A stretch of 64,000 nucleotides of DNA from Breoghania sp037026715 (GTDB taxonomy: Bacteria > Pseudomonadota > Alphaproteobacteria > Rhizobiales > Stappiaceae), in NCBI RefSeq assembly GCF_037026715.1, contig NZ_JBANCG010000004.1:62001-126000 (forward strand), written 5' to 3'. Within the stretch, counting starts at the first letter, position 1. Each line of letters begins with the position of its first letter. Shown here piece after piece: positions 34,239-42,950 of the stretch. Made by a program: the position numbers and the translations under genes. Under the pieces are notes generated by a model. It was not told where the DNA came from. It ran no database searches and saw nothing but the letters and a program-made list of their open reading frames with translations.

Positions 34239-35009
34239 TCAGAGCGAATTGACGAGATGGCCGCCGTCGACGGGAATGACGGCGCCGGTCATGAAGGACG
34301 AGGCGTCGGTGGCCAGCAGCAGGAACGGCGCGTCGAGCTCGCCGAGATGGCCGATGCGGCGCATCGGGATGCGCTTGACCATCGCCTCGCCGCGCGGGGT
34401 CTCGAAGAAACCCTCGTTGATCTCGGTGGCGAAATAGCCCGGTGCGATGGCGTTGACCCGCACCTGAAAGCGCGCAAGCTCCAGCGCCAGCGCCTTGGTG
34501 AGCTGCACGACGCCGGCCTTGGAAATCGCGTAAGGGACCACGCCGGGGGCAACGCGCAGCCCGAGAACCGAAGCGATGTTGATGATCGCGCCCGGCGTTT
34601 GCGCATCGCGCCAGTGGCGGGCGGCTTCGGTCGCCATCAGCCACACGCCGCGCAGGTTCACGTCGAGCACCGCGTCGAAATCCTCGATCGTCTGATCGAG
34701 CGACAGGCCTTCGCTCGCCATGCCGGCGTTGTTGACGAGCACGTCGAGCCCGCCAAGCGCATCGGCAGCCGCCGTGGTGCAGTCCTTCACCGATGTCTCG
34801 TCGGTGACGTCGAGCGGCAGGGCGACGGCCTCGGGCGCGCCGGCGGCCTTCAGTTCGCCGACGAGTTGTTCCAGCCGGTCGATACGCCGTGCGGCGACGG
34901 CGACGCTGGCGCCGTTTTTCGCGCAGATTTCGGCAAAATGCGTGCCGAGCCCGCTCGATGCGCCGGTGACAAGTATGCGGCGGCCTTTCAGCCGTGCGCC
35001 AAGATCCAT
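34239..35009 (-). CDS. SDR family oxidoreductase
   Basis: 256-aa short-chain dehydrogenase. It has TGASSGLGTHFAEI at the nucleotide-binding site (residues 15-28), NNAG in the expected place, the catalytic YAISK and a C-terminal GAVIPVDGGHLVNS. Complete by length. The start ATG at 35009 is preceded by GGGAGGA. It is paired with the acyl-CoA dehydrogenase gene downstream, which suggests a small fatty-acid or alcohol oxidation module, but the substrate is not identifiable. Confidence 0.88.
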   Translation of the reverse strand: MDLGARLKGRRILVTGASSGLGTHFAEICAKNGASVAVAARRIDRLEQLVGELKAAGAPEAVALPLDVTDETSVKDCTTAAADALGGLDVLVNNAGMASEGLSLDQTIEDFDAVLDVNLRGVWLMATEAARHWRDAQTPGAIINIASVLGLRVAPGVVPYAISKAGVVQLTKALALELARFQVRVNAIAPGYFATEINEGFFETPRGEAMVKRIPMRRIGHLGELDAPFLLLATDASSFMTGAVIPVDGGHLVNSL

Positions 35010-35212
35010 GAAATCCTCCCAGGTTCCCGTCGGCTTCTCCCGAGCCGGTTCGGTTCCATGACTTTAGGGGCAATGACGCGAATGGGAAACCTGTTCGCGA
35101 TTGCGAAAGGAAAGGATCACCACGGATGCGTGCAGGGGCACTCAGGGTCTTGCCCGAAAATGGTATCGGGCTATGGGCTTTCGGCTATTCCTCCTCATGC
35201 CCCACCACCGTC

Positions 35213-35295
35213 ATTGCCCGGCGAAGTCCGGGCAATCCATCGCCAGCCGCAGCATTCGGGGTGCGCGCTGGATCACCCGGACTTCGCCGGGTGAT
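35213..35295. repeat. two-hairpin intergenic repeat, copy 3 of 5 (reverse orientation)
   Basis: Module B comes first (ATTGCCCGG at 35213-35221, then CCGGGCAAT), followed by a spacer starting CCATCGCC and ending CGCGCTGG, and then module A (ATCACCCGG / CCGGGTGAT) ending at 35295. This is the reverse complement order of the other four copies. It lies in the 376-nt gap between the SDR gene and queG (35010-35385), where no other feature is visible. Confidence 0.8.
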
Positions 35296-35385
35296 GACGA
35301 TGGAGGGGTATGAAAGGAGGGGGAGAGGTATGAAGGCGCGTGGAATTCGGGACGAAGAACCAACTACCGATTTCGGGCCAAGCAC

Positions 35386-36522
35386 TCAGGAGGCGGCGGC
35401 CGATCGCCATTCCTCGCGCACGGACGGGTCTTCCTCCCGCTCCGCGTTTTCGCGCCCGAGCCCCGCGAACTCCTCCCCCGGCAGCAGCCGCGACAGCGCC
35501 CAGACGGCCGCGCCGCGCACGTCCGGGGCCGGGTCATCCAGCAGTGCGCGCGCCTTTTCGGCCAGCGACGCATCGCCTGAATTGCCGATGGCGATAGCCA
35601 CGTTGCGGATGAAGCGGTCGCGGCCGAGGCGCTTGACCGGGGAGCCGGAAAAAAGCGCGCGGAAGGCCGCGTCATCGAGCTCGGCAAGCTCGGCGAGTTT
35701 CGGGGCCTCCAGATCGGCGCGCGCCTTCAGTTTCGCCTCCCGCGCGGTTTCGGCGAACTTGTTCCAGGGGCACGCGGCGAGGCAATCGTCGCAGCCGTAG
35801 ATGCGGTTGCCGATGGCCTGGCGGAATTCGCGCGGGATCGGGCCCTTGTGCTCGATGGTGAGATAGGAAATGCAGCGCCCGGCATCGAGCCGGTAGGGGG
35901 CGGGGAAGGCCCTGGTCGGGCAGATGTCGAGGCAGGCGCGGCAGGAACCGCACCGGTCCGCCTCCGGCGCATCGGCCGCAAGATCGAGCGTCGTGAAGAT
36001 CGCGCCCAGAAACAGCCAGGAGCCGAAGTCGCGCGAGACGAGATTGGTGTGCTTGCCCTGCCAGCCGAGCCCGGCGGCGGCGGCCAGCGGCTTTTCCATC
36101 ACCGGCGCAGTATCGACGAAGACTTTGACATTCGGGCCACTATCACCGCCCTCACGCGCCAGCGCGCCGATCTGGCCGGCAAGCGTCTTCAGCTTGCCCT
36201 TGATGACGTCGTGATAGTCGCGATGGCGGGCGTAGACCGAGATCGAGCCGACATCGGCCTTCTTGAGATTTTCCAGCGGATCGCGGTCGGGGCCGTAGTT
36301 CATGCCGAGCATGACGATGGAGCGTACGTCCTGCCACAGCACGCGCGGCGCGGCGCGGCGTTCCGCCGTCTCCTCCATCCACTCCATGGTGGCGTGGTGG
36401 CCGTCGGCGAGAAAGCGGGCAAGGCGCTCCGGCGCTTCAGGGATGGCGTCGGCATGGGTGATGCGGCAGGCATCGAAGCCCAGCGCCCGCGCCTTTTCCG
36501 CTATCGCCCTTTCAAGCCGCAC
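35386..36522 (-). CDS. queG: epoxyqueuosine reductase QueG
   Basis: 378-aa cobalamin- and 4Fe-4S-dependent enzyme that reduces epoxyqueuosine to queuosine in tRNA. Two ferredoxin-like clusters are visible: CGSCRACLDICP and, later, CDDCLAACPWNKF. The N-terminal DUF1730-type domain includes RSIVMLGMNYGP, and WQGKHTNLVSRDFGSWLFLG is the family signature. A C-terminal HEAT-like extension (RFIRNVAIAIGNSGD; DVRGAAVWALSRLL) is typical. The start is a GTG at 36522 with GGGGAG 6 nt upstream. It is followed on the same strand by the GST-like fzlA gene further left-to-right (upstream). Confidence 0.93.
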   Translation of the reverse strand: MRLERAIAEKARALGFDACRITHADAIPEAPERLARFLADGHHATMEWMEETAERRAAPRVLWQDVRSIVMLGMNYGPDRDPLENLKKADVGSISVYARHRDYHDVIKGKLKTLAGQIGALAREGGDSGPNVKVFVDTAPVMEKPLAAAAGLGWQGKHTNLVSRDFGSWLFLGAIFTTLDLAADAPEADRCGSCRACLDICPTRAFPAPYRLDAGRCISYLTIEHKGPIPREFRQAIGNRIYGCDDCLAACPWNKFAETAREAKLKARADLEAPKLAELAELDDAAFRALFSGSPVKRLGRDRFIRNVAIAIGNSGDASLAEKARALLDDPAPDVRGAAVWALSRLLPGEEFAGLGRENAEREEDPSVREEWRSAAAS

Positions 36523-36586
36523 ACCCGGCTCCCCTTGCCTGCCCGTTCAATGCTGCGTTTCCGTTGCGCGCCCCGGGGCCTGCGCC

Positions 36587-37279
36587 TCAGAAATCGAGAT
36601 CCGCGTAGCTCGGCGCCGGGCGCATGCCGGGGATTGTCTCGCCGAGCAGAGAGCGGAAGCTCGGGCGCGATTTCACCCGCGCGTACCACGCCTTGGCGTT
36701 CTCGTCCTCCTCCCAGGGCACCTCGCCCAGGTAGTCGGCACACGAAAGCTCGGCCGCAGCGGCCATGTCGGCAAAGCTCAGCTTGTCGCCGCCGAGCCAG
36801 CGGCGCGAGGCCGCGAGATAGCCGATATAGCGCATGTGGTGGCGGATGTTGGTGCGCGCGGCCCTCAGCGCTGCCGAATCAGGCTCGCCGCCGCCGGCCG
36901 ATTTCGGCATCTCCTGCTTGTAGACCTTTTCGCGCACGAAATGGCCGATCACCTCGCGGTCAAACTTGCCGAGGAACCAGTCGACGAGCCGGCGCACTTC
37001 GGCCCGGCGCTCGGCATTGTCGGGCATCAGCCGCTTTTCCGGAATCATGTAGCCGCGCGTCTCGTCGAGATATTCCATGATCACGCCGGCGCCGCAGATG
37101 GGCGTGCCGTCGTTTTCCACCGCCACCGGAACGGTGCCGGCGGGATTGATCAGCAGGAAATCGCGGCGCCGCTGCCACGGGAATTCCAGGTAGGCCTCGA
37201 AATTGACGCCATACTCGTGCAACGCCAGGCGCACGAAGCGCGAGGCCGGGGAGAAGGGGTGGTGATATACGATCAGCAT
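36587..37279 (-). CDS. fzlA: FtsZ-binding GST-like protein FzlA
   Basis: 230-aa glutathione S-transferase fold protein. The N-terminal thioredoxin-like domain begins MLIVYHHPFSPASRFVRLAL, and an all-helical C-terminal domain follows. Length, N-terminus and its position beside queG match the alphaproteobacterial FzlA group, whose Caulobacter member binds FtsZ and controls constriction. The start ATG at 37279 gives the canonical N-terminus, although the frame stays open upstream. The symbol rests on similarity and context; a true GST role cannot be excluded. Confidence 0.75.
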   Translation of the reverse strand: MLIVYHHPFSPASRFVRLALHEYGVNFEAYLEFPWQRRRDFLLINPAGTVPVAVENDGTPICGAGVIMEYLDETRGYMIPEKRLMPDNAERRAEVRRLVDWFLGKFDREVIGHFVREKVYKQEMPKSAGGGEPDSAALRAARTNIRHHMRYIGYLAASRRWLGGDKLSFADMAAAAELSCADYLGEVPWEEDENAKAWYARVKSRPSFRSLLGETIPGMRPAPSYADLDF

Positions 37280-37546
37280 GCGTGGTTCATATACTCGTAC
37301 CGCGGTCCGCTGGGCCGCCTTCAACATTGTTGATGTGCCCAATACGAGAAACCGGTAAACGGATCCTGCAAGCGCCGCTTTTCCGCCTGCAAGATCTTTC
37401 AGGACCCTTACCCGACGCCGCAAGGCGCCGCCAGATCAACCTGCCAGGTCGGGAGCCGGACCGGGCGCATTGCCGGGTATAACCACGCCCGCCCGGTCGC
37501 GTTTCCCTCTCCCGATCCTCTATCCTCATCAACGGACCCGATTTCC
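37280..37546. other. divergent intergenic region fzlA / uppP
   Basis: 267 nt between divergently transcribed genes; it should hold both promoters. No clear hexamer pair, repeat or structured RNA was recognised. Confidence 0.4.
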
Positions 37547-38353
37547 ATGGACCTACAGACCATCTTCGAGGCGCTTATCCTGGGCACCGTCGAGGGCCTG
37601 ACCGAATTCGTTCCCGTCTCCTCCACCGGCCATCTGCTGCTGCTCGGCCATTTCATGGGCTTCGAGAACCCCGGCAAGACCTTCGAGGTCCTGATCCAGC
37701 TCGGATCGATCCTCGCGATCCTGTCGGTCTATTTCTCCAAGCTCTGGCAGCTCTTCATCAGCCTGCCGTCGGACCCCAGAAGCCGGTACTTCGTCGCCGG
37801 CATCCTGCTCGCCTTCCTGCCGGCCGCCTTCATCGGCTTTCTCGCCCATGATTTCATCAAGGCGGTTCTGTTCGAATCCCCCGCGCTCATCTGCACCACG
37901 CTTTTCCTCGGCGGCCTGATCCTGCTGTGGGTCGACCGGCTGGACCTGAAGCCGCGCTATCACGACGTGGCAAGCTACCCGATGCGGATCTATTTCGGCA
38001 TCGGCCTGTGCCAGTGCCTGGCGATGGTTCCCGGCGTTTCGCGCTCCGGCTCCACCATCGTCGGCGCGCTGCTGATGGGAACCGACAAGCGCTCTGCGGC
38101 GGAATTCTCCTTCTTCCTGGCGATGCCGACCATGGCCGGCGCCTTCGCCCTCGATCTCTTCAAGAACCGCCACGCCATCACCTTCGACGATGCGGCCGTC
38201 ATCGGCGTCGGCTTCGTCACGGCCTTCATCGCCGGCGTCGTGGTGGTGCGCTGGCTCCTCGACTATGTCTCGCGCCACGGCTTTGCGCTGTTTGCGTGGT
38301 GGCGCATCGTGGTCGGCCTTGCCGGCTTCGCCGGACTTTACGCCTTCGGCTAA
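37547..38353 (+). CDS. uppP: undecaprenyl-diphosphatase UppP (BacA)
   Basis: 268-aa inner-membrane enzyme that recycles undecaprenyl pyrophosphate for peptidoglycan and polysaccharide synthesis. The active-site motif EGLTEFVPVSSTGH is at residues 16-29 (E16, E20, S26, H29), and the second motif PGVSRSGSTI is in the middle. Eight or so transmembrane helices are apparent. Length normal. The ATG at 37547 has only a weak ribosome site. It converges on the NDUFA9-like gene. Confidence 0.95.
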   Translation: MDLQTIFEALILGTVEGLTEFVPVSSTGHLLLLGHFMGFENPGKTFEVLIQLGSILAILSVYFSKLWQLFISLPSDPRSRYFVAGILLAFLPAAFIGFLAHDFIKAVLFESPALICTTLFLGGLILLWVDRLDLKPRYHDVASYPMRIYFGIGLCQCLAMVPGVSRSGSTIVGALLMGTDKRSAAEFSFFLAMPTMAGAFALDLFKNRHAITFDDAAVIGVGFVTAFIAGVVVVRWLLDYVSRHGFALFAWWRIVVGLAGFAGLYAFG

Positions 38354-38359
38354 ACAAAA

Positions 38360-38386
38360 GCGGCAAGACCGGACCGGCCTTGCCGC
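38360..38386 (-). terminator. terminator hairpin between uppP and NDUFA9-like gene
   Basis: The arms GCGGCAAG (38360-38367) and CTTGCCGC (38379-38386) enclose an inner GC-rich stem. On the minus strand the hairpin is followed by TTTTGTTT, so it fits an intrinsic terminator for the NDUFA9-like gene. It starts just 6 nt after the uppP stop and may stop both transcripts. Confidence 0.65.
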
Positions 38387-38446
38387 AGAAAATTGTCGCA
38401 AAAAAGACCGCCGCCACCGCAAAAGCTGCGGCGACGCGCCCGCCCC

Positions 38447-39424
38447 CTACTTGGCGTGATAGGCGGAATCGAACTGTCCGTGCACGCGGAAGCGCCAGAG
38501 ATAGGTCGGCAGGATGGCCGCCAGCGTCACCGGCGAAATGCCGAGACCTTCCAGCGTGTGCCCCGCATCGGCGGCTTCCTTGGAAACCACATTGTCCACC
38601 TCCAGCATGCGGACCTGATCGACGGTGAGCGGTGCCTTCGGCAGGATCTGCACGATGCGGGCAAGCGCACGCGCAAGACCGAACGGCAGGCTGACGAGCA
38701 GACGCTTGCGCGCGGTGATTTCCAGCATCAGCTTCATGCATTCGCGGAACGTCTTCACCTGCGGGCCGCCGAGCTCGTAGGTGGCGCCGGCTTCCGCCTC
38801 GCCATCGACCGCGCGGGCCACCGCCTCGGCCACGTCGCCGACGAAGACGGGCTGGAACTTGGTCTCCCCGCCGCCGATCAAAGGCAACATCAGCGACATG
38901 CGCGCCATGGCCGCGAAGCGGTTGAAGAAATCGTCCTCGGGTCCGAACAGAATGGAGGGCCGCATGATCACGGCTTCCGGCACGGCCTCGCGCACCGCGG
39001 CCTCGCCGGCCGCCTTGGAGCGGGCATAACCGGCGGGCGAATTCGCATCCGCGCCGATGGCCGAGACGTGGACGAGATCGGTGATGCCGGCCTCGCGGCA
39101 GGCTTCGGCCACGGCGCGTGCGCCGAAGGCCTGGACGGCATCGAAGGTCTGACGGCCGCCTTCGGCGAGGATGCCGACGAGGTTGACCACGGCATCGGCG
39201 CCGGCGATCGCGTGCGCGACCGAATCGGGATAGCGCAGGTTCGCCTGCACGGCGTGGATCTGACCCACGGTGCCAAGCGGCTGCAGGTGGAAGGCGAGAT
39301 CGGGCCGGCGCACGGCCACCCGCACCCGCCAGCCGCGCTTGGCCAGCGCACGCACAACATAGCGGCCGACGAAACCGGAGCCGCCGAACACCGTCACAAG
39401 TTTTCCGTTGAGCGGAGTGGTCAT
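38447..39424 (-). CDS. complex I NDUFA9 subunit family protein (NAD(P)-binding)
   Basis: 325-aa atypical SDR/epimerase-fold protein. The N-terminal TVFGGSGFVGRYVVRALAKRGWRVRVAVRR is the Rossmann motif, and AVVNLVGILAEGG and YARSKAAGEAAVREAVPEAVIMRPSILFGPEDDF follow. It matches the alphaproteobacterial relatives of mitochondrial NDUFA9, an accessory NADH dehydrogenase subunit. The start ATG at 39424 has GAAGGAG upstream; an ATG at 39448 is the alternative. Confidence 0.85.
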   Translation of the reverse strand: MTTPLNGKLVTVFGGSGFVGRYVVRALAKRGWRVRVAVRRPDLAFHLQPLGTVGQIHAVQANLRYPDSVAHAIAGADAVVNLVGILAEGGRQTFDAVQAFGARAVAEACREAGITDLVHVSAIGADANSPAGYARSKAAGEAAVREAVPEAVIMRPSILFGPEDDFFNRFAAMARMSLMLPLIGGGETKFQPVFVGDVAEAVARAVDGEAEAGATYELGGPQVKTFRECMKLMLEITARKRLLVSLPFGLARALARIVQILPKAPLTVDQVRMLEVDNVVSKEAADAGHTLEGLGISPVTLAAILPTYLWRFRVHGQFDSAYHAK

Positions 39425-39762
39425 GATCGCTCCTTCTTCCAAGCCCACCGCATGTCACGCGTTGCGACCCCGCGCGCGCCACGCGCCGGACCGGCTGACG
39501 ACCAGCGGTCCGATTCGTCTTGCGCGCAGGCTCTGCGCCAGGGTCCTTTTCCGGTGATCCGTCGCCCTTGCGGCTTAAACGGACCATCCTCCCGGCACGC
39601 CGTCATCGAAGGCGTGGGCAGCGCAGCATCGTCGCGTCCTCAGCCTCATACCGCCTTGGACGGCGCGTGTGAAGTGCGCAGGATCTCCAACACCGTTTTG
39701 ACGCGCGCGAGGACAAAATAAAACGGGTGTTGAAAAGCCCACAGGAACCGCTTGTTATGTGA
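39425..39762. other. long non-coding gap upstream of tRNA-Leu
   Basis: 338 nt between the divergent NDUFA9-like gene and the tRNA promoter. It must contain the NDUFA9-like promoter, but no convincing hexamers, repeats or reading frames with family similarity were seen. Confidence 0.4.
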
Positions 39763-39791
39763 TTGACAAGGCGCGGCGGGGTCCGTATGTA
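39763..39791 (+). promoter_or_regulatory. sigma-70 promoter of tRNA-Leu(CAG)
   Basis: A perfect -35 hexamer TTGACA (39763-39768) is followed, after 17 nt, by TATGTA (39786-39791). The tRNA begins 12 nt further on, consistent with initiation a few bases upstream of the mature 5' end. Confidence 0.75.
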
Positions 39792-39803
39792 TCGCCGCCA
39801 TCG

Positions 39804-39890
39804 GCCCAGGTGGCGGAATTGGTAGACGCGCTAGCTTCAGGTGCTAGTGCTCGAAAGGGCGTGGAGGTTCGAGTCCTCTCCTGGGCACCA
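39804..39890 (+). tRNA. tRNA-Leu, anticodon CAG
   Basis: 87 nt including an encoded CCA. Acceptor arms GCCCAGG and CCTGGGC pair perfectly, with discriminator A. The anticodon loop TTCAGGT is closed by CTAGC/GCTAG and gives anticodon CAG for CTG codons. A long variable arm (class II) and the GGTTCGAGTCC T-arm are present. Confidence 0.97.
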
Positions 39891-39933
39891 AATTCCGGTT
39901 TCAGACGATCTGCCACAGTCTGAAACATTCGAA

Positions 39934-39960
39934 AAAGCTCCGGTTCTCCGGGGCTTTTTT
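39934..39960 (+). terminator. intrinsic terminator after tRNA-Leu
   Basis: AAAGCTCCGG and CCGGGGCTTT pair around TTCT with one G-T wobble, and the T run continues to 39960. It lies 44 nt after the tRNA. Confidence 0.8.
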
Positions 39961-40162
39961 CGTATTCGGGGTCTGTTCGTTTTTTGGATCGGGGGCAGGA
40001 TCGCCGTCGTGGCGCAGGTGGGCGGACGAGACGCCGCCGGCATGCGCGGTTCGCGCTTTTGTGATAGGCAGACGACGTCACAACGGCAGGCAGTCGCATC
40101 GAAGGCAGTCCGGCGCAGGCCGCTGCCGGTCCGGTTGCCGCTTTCTCCCGAAACGGGCAGAT

Positions 40163-42010
40163 ATGAACGCGCTGCGCCTTCTCGTCCTCCTCTTTTCGGT
40201 GTTCGCGTTGCCGGCGGCGGCGTTCGCGGCCCCCGATCAGCCGCCCGCGCCCGCATCTTCATCCGCGCCTCTTAAGGTCGGCGTGCTCAACTACATGGGC
40301 GAGCGCGAGGCCATCGCCACATGGGCCGACACGATCGCGGTGCTGAACGAAGCCCTGCCCGGGAACACGTTCGAACTGATCGCCCTCACCATCCCGGAAA
40401 TGACGCGGGCTCTGGAAAAGGGCGAACTGGCCTTCATCATCACCAATCCCGGCCAGTACGCGGTTCTCGAATACCGCTACAAGGTCAGCCGCATCGCCAC
40501 TTTGGAAAACGGGCCGCCGGTCGCCTCCACCGTCTTCACCGCCTCGCCCGACATCGCCTCGCTCGCCGATCTTGCCGGAAAGCGGCTGGCGATCAATTCG
40601 GTGAACGCTTTCGGCGGCTTCCAGCTCGTGTGGCGGGAACTGCATGCACTCGGCATCGATCCGCCCGACGGCGTGCGGCTGGTGGAGATGGGCAATCCCA
40701 TGTCCAATGTGGCCGAGGCGGTTCTGGCGGGAAAGGCGGATGCGGGCGTGCTCAGGGGCTGCCTGCTGGAAAGCCTGCAGGCGCAGGCGCCGGAGCGATA
40801 CGGCGCGCTTCGCGTCATCGGCCTTCAGGCCCAGAGCGAGATCCCTTGCAAGCTATCAAGCCGCATCTATCCCAACTGGCCGTTCGCCAAGACCAAGGCG
40901 ACCGACCCGGCGCTCGCCAAGAAGGTGGCGCGGGTGCTGCTTTCCGTTCCCGACGGCGAGGGCCACCGGACATGGACGGTGCCGCTCGACTACCAGCCGG
41001 TGCTGGAGGTGTTTCGGGAGCTGAGGATCGGCCCCTATGCCCGCACCGGGCGGATCAGCGTGCGCGAGTTCTTCGACGATTATCGCGACTGGTTCATCGT
41101 CGCCGGCGTCGGGCTCCTGTGCTGGGGGCTCTATTTCGTGCGGGTGGAGACGCTGGTGCGCAACCGCACAAGGGCGCTGGCGGAGACCAACGACACGCTG
41201 CTGCACGAAATGGCGGAACGCCGGAAGGCGGAAACGCAGGTCCAGCAACGCCAGCGCGAGCTGGAGCACGTCGCCCGCCTGTCGATCCTCGGCGAGATGG
41301 CGACGGCGATCGCGCATGAACTCAACCAGCCTCTCGGCGCCATCGCCACCTACGGGCAGGGCTGCCTGATGCGGATAGACGCGGGCACCTTTTCGAAGGA
41401 CGACATGCGCCTGGCGGCCGGGCAGATCGTGGAACAGGCCCAGCGCGCAGCGAAGGTTGTCCAGCGCATCCGCGCCTTCGTGCGCAAGCATCAGAGCGAG
41501 CCGGAGGACGTCGACCTCAACCGGCTGGTGCAGGACTGCCAGGTGGTGTTCGGTGCCACGACCTCGCGCGCAGGCATCGCCGTCGACATCGCGCTCGAAC
41601 CCGGATTGCCCGTCGTCATGGCCGACCGGGTGCAGATCGAGCAGGTGGTGTTCAACCTGGTGCAGAACGCTGTCGATGCGCTGAAGGCGCAGGAGGAAGG
41701 CTCCTCGCCAGAAATCGCTGTTGCGACGAAGCGTCAGGGGGCGGGCGTGGAGCTGTCGGTGGAGGATACGGCAGGTGTGCTGAGCGACGCGGTTCTGGCG
41801 CGTTTCGCCGAACCGTTCCTGACCACGAAGACGGAAGGCATCGGGCTCGGACTTGCGCTTTCGCGCTCGATCATGGAGGCCCATGGCGGCCGGCTCTGGG
41901 CGGAACGCATGGCCGGCAACAGGACGCGCGTCGCCTTCTGGCTGCCGGCGGCGGAGACGAGACCGGACGCAGAAGCCCCTTGCGAGGAGAGAGAAACAGA
42001 TGGCGGCTAG
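40163..42010 (+). CDS. ttrS: tetrathionate-responsive sensor histidine kinase TtrS
   Basis: 615-aa membrane sensor kinase. The signal peptide (MNALRLLVLLFSVFALPAAA) is followed by a periplasmic PhnD-like binding domain (KVGVLNYMGEREAIATWADT; ALEKGELAFIITNPGQYAVL), a transmembrane helix WFIVAGVGLLCWGLYFV, a coiled-coil, and a HisKA/HATPase module. The phospho-accepting histidine is H385 in IAHELNQPLGAIATYG, and the N box is FNLVQNAVDAL. The G1 box is degenerate (EDTAGVL instead of DTGPGI), while GIGLGLALS is intact. Gene order with ttrR and ttrBCA supports the assignment. It overlaps ttrR by 11 nt. Confidence 0.88.
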   Translation: MNALRLLVLLFSVFALPAAAFAAPDQPPAPASSSAPLKVGVLNYMGEREAIATWADTIAVLNEALPGNTFELIALTIPEMTRALEKGELAFIITNPGQYAVLEYRYKVSRIATLENGPPVASTVFTASPDIASLADLAGKRLAINSVNAFGGFQLVWRELHALGIDPPDGVRLVEMGNPMSNVAEAVLAGKADAGVLRGCLLESLQAQAPERYGALRVIGLQAQSEIPCKLSSRIYPNWPFAKTKATDPALAKKVARVLLSVPDGEGHRTWTVPLDYQPVLEVFRELRIGPYARTGRISVREFFDDYRDWFIVAGVGLLCWGLYFVRVETLVRNRTRALAETNDTLLHEMAERRKAETQVQQRQRELEHVARLSILGEMATAIAHELNQPLGAIATYGQGCLMRIDAGTFSKDDMRLAAGQIVEQAQRAAKVVQRIRAFVRKHQSEPEDVDLNRLVQDCQVVFGATTSRAGIAVDIALEPGLPVVMADRVQIEQVVFNLVQNAVDALKAQEEGSSPEIAVATKRQGAGVELSVEDTAGVLSDAVLARFAEPFLTTKTEGIGLGLALSRSIMEAHGGRLWAERMAGNRTRVAFWLPAAETRPDAEAPCEERETDGG

Positions 42011-42611
42011 CGCAACCATCTACATCGTCGACGACGATCAGGCGGCGCGCGACGGGCTCGCCTTCATGCTCGGCTCGCTCGGGCTTGAGATCAGGAGCTT
42101 CGCCGCGCCGGAGACCTTTCTCGCCGAGTTCGACGCGGAGGTGCGCGGCTGTTGCCTGTTCGACATGCGCATGCCGGGCATGACCGGGCTGGAGCTTCTC
42201 GACGAGATGAACCGGCGCGGGTGCTTGCTGCCGGTGATCTTCATCACCGGGCACGGCGACGTTCCGCTGACGGTGCGCGCCATGCGGGCGGGTGCCTACG
42301 ACTTCGTGGAAAAGCCGGTCAACGGCATGGACCTCCTGGAGCGCATCAACGAGGCGCTGCGGCTTTGCGACAGGCGGCAGGCGGAGCAGCGGGCGAAGAC
42401 GGATGTGGGCGCGCTGGTCGCCAGCCTGACCCCGCGCGAGCGGGAAGTGGCGCGCGCGGTGATGGCCGGCAAGCAGAACAAGATGATCGCCTTCGAGCTC
42501 GGCATCTCCATGAAGACCGTGGAGATCCACCGCCACAACGCCATGGAAAAGCTCGGCGCCGGCTCGGCGGCGGAATTCGTGCGCAAGCTGATGGAAGCCG
42601 GGTGGACGTGA
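42000..42611 (+). CDS. ttrR: response regulator TtrR (FixJ/NarL type)
   Basis: 203-aa two-domain regulator. In the receiver domain, acidic residues D11-D13 and phospho-acceptor D55 (LFDMRMPG) are visible, with T83 and the lysine of FVEKPV. The C-terminal LuxR-type HTH contains LTPREREVARAVMAGKQNKMIAFELG and TVEIHRHNAMEKLGA. The start ATG at 42000 lies inside the end of ttrS. Phosphorylated by TtrS, it should activate the downstream ttrBCA genes; a candidate operator is at 43063-43089. Confidence 0.9.
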   Translation: MAASATIYIVDDDQAARDGLAFMLGSLGLEIRSFAAPETFLAEFDAEVRGCCLFDMRMPGMTGLELLDEMNRRGCLLPVIFITGHGDVPLTVRAMRAGAYDFVEKPVNGMDLLERINEALRLCDRRQAEQRAKTDVGALVASLTPREREVARAVMAGKQNKMIAFELGISMKTVEIHRHNAMEKLGAGSAAEFVRKLMEAGWT

Positions 42612-42651
42612 GTGTCTGCGGCGCAAGGGCGGCCCCGATCCCTCCATCGTC

Positions 42652-42734
42652 ATCACCCGGCGAAGTCCGGGTGATCCAGCGCTCTCCGCGCCCTCTGCGG
42701 CCGACAATGGATTGCCCGGACAGAGCCGGGCAAT
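42652..42734. repeat. two-hairpin intergenic repeat, copy 4 of 5
   Basis: Module A ATCACCCGG (42652-42660) / CCGGGTGAT, spacer beginning CCAGCGCTCTCC, then module B ATTGCCCGG / CCGGGCAAT ending at 42734. It lies 40 nt after the ttrR stop, in the 547-nt ttrR-ttrB gap (42612-43158). Confidence 0.8.
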
Positions 42735-42866
42735 GACGGTCGAGGGGGCGGTGAAAAGGGCGCCAGAAAAGGCCGGGCCCGACATCACCCTATAAATGTC
42801 ATACGCTTGCCCCTCGCCTTTCCCTCCTGTATCGCGGCTCCGTCTTCCCCCGATCCCTCCATCGTC

Positions 42867-42950
42867 ATCACCCGGCGCAGTCCGGGTGATCCACCACTCC
42901 CCGCGCGTTGTGGGCCGGCGATGGATTGCCCGGACACAGAGCCGGGCAAT
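42867..42950. repeat. two-hairpin intergenic repeat, copy 5 of 5
   Basis: Module A ATCACCCGG (42867-42875) / CCGGGTGAT, spacer beginning CCACCACTCC, and module B ATTGCCCGG / CCGGGCAAT ending at 42950. It has the same orientation as copy 4, 215 nt downstream of it. It is the only tandem pair in the window and separates the regulator transcript from the ttrB promoter. Confidence 0.8.

Noticed and set aside
36587..37279. Ordinary detoxifying glutathione S-transferase
   Set aside because: Possible by fold, but the N-terminus, the 230-residue length and the position beside queG fit FzlA better; kept as the stated alternative.
24047..42950. CRISPR array made of the repeated hairpins
   Set aside because: The copies are kilobases apart, not regularly spaced, each carries two palindromes, and no cas gene is present.
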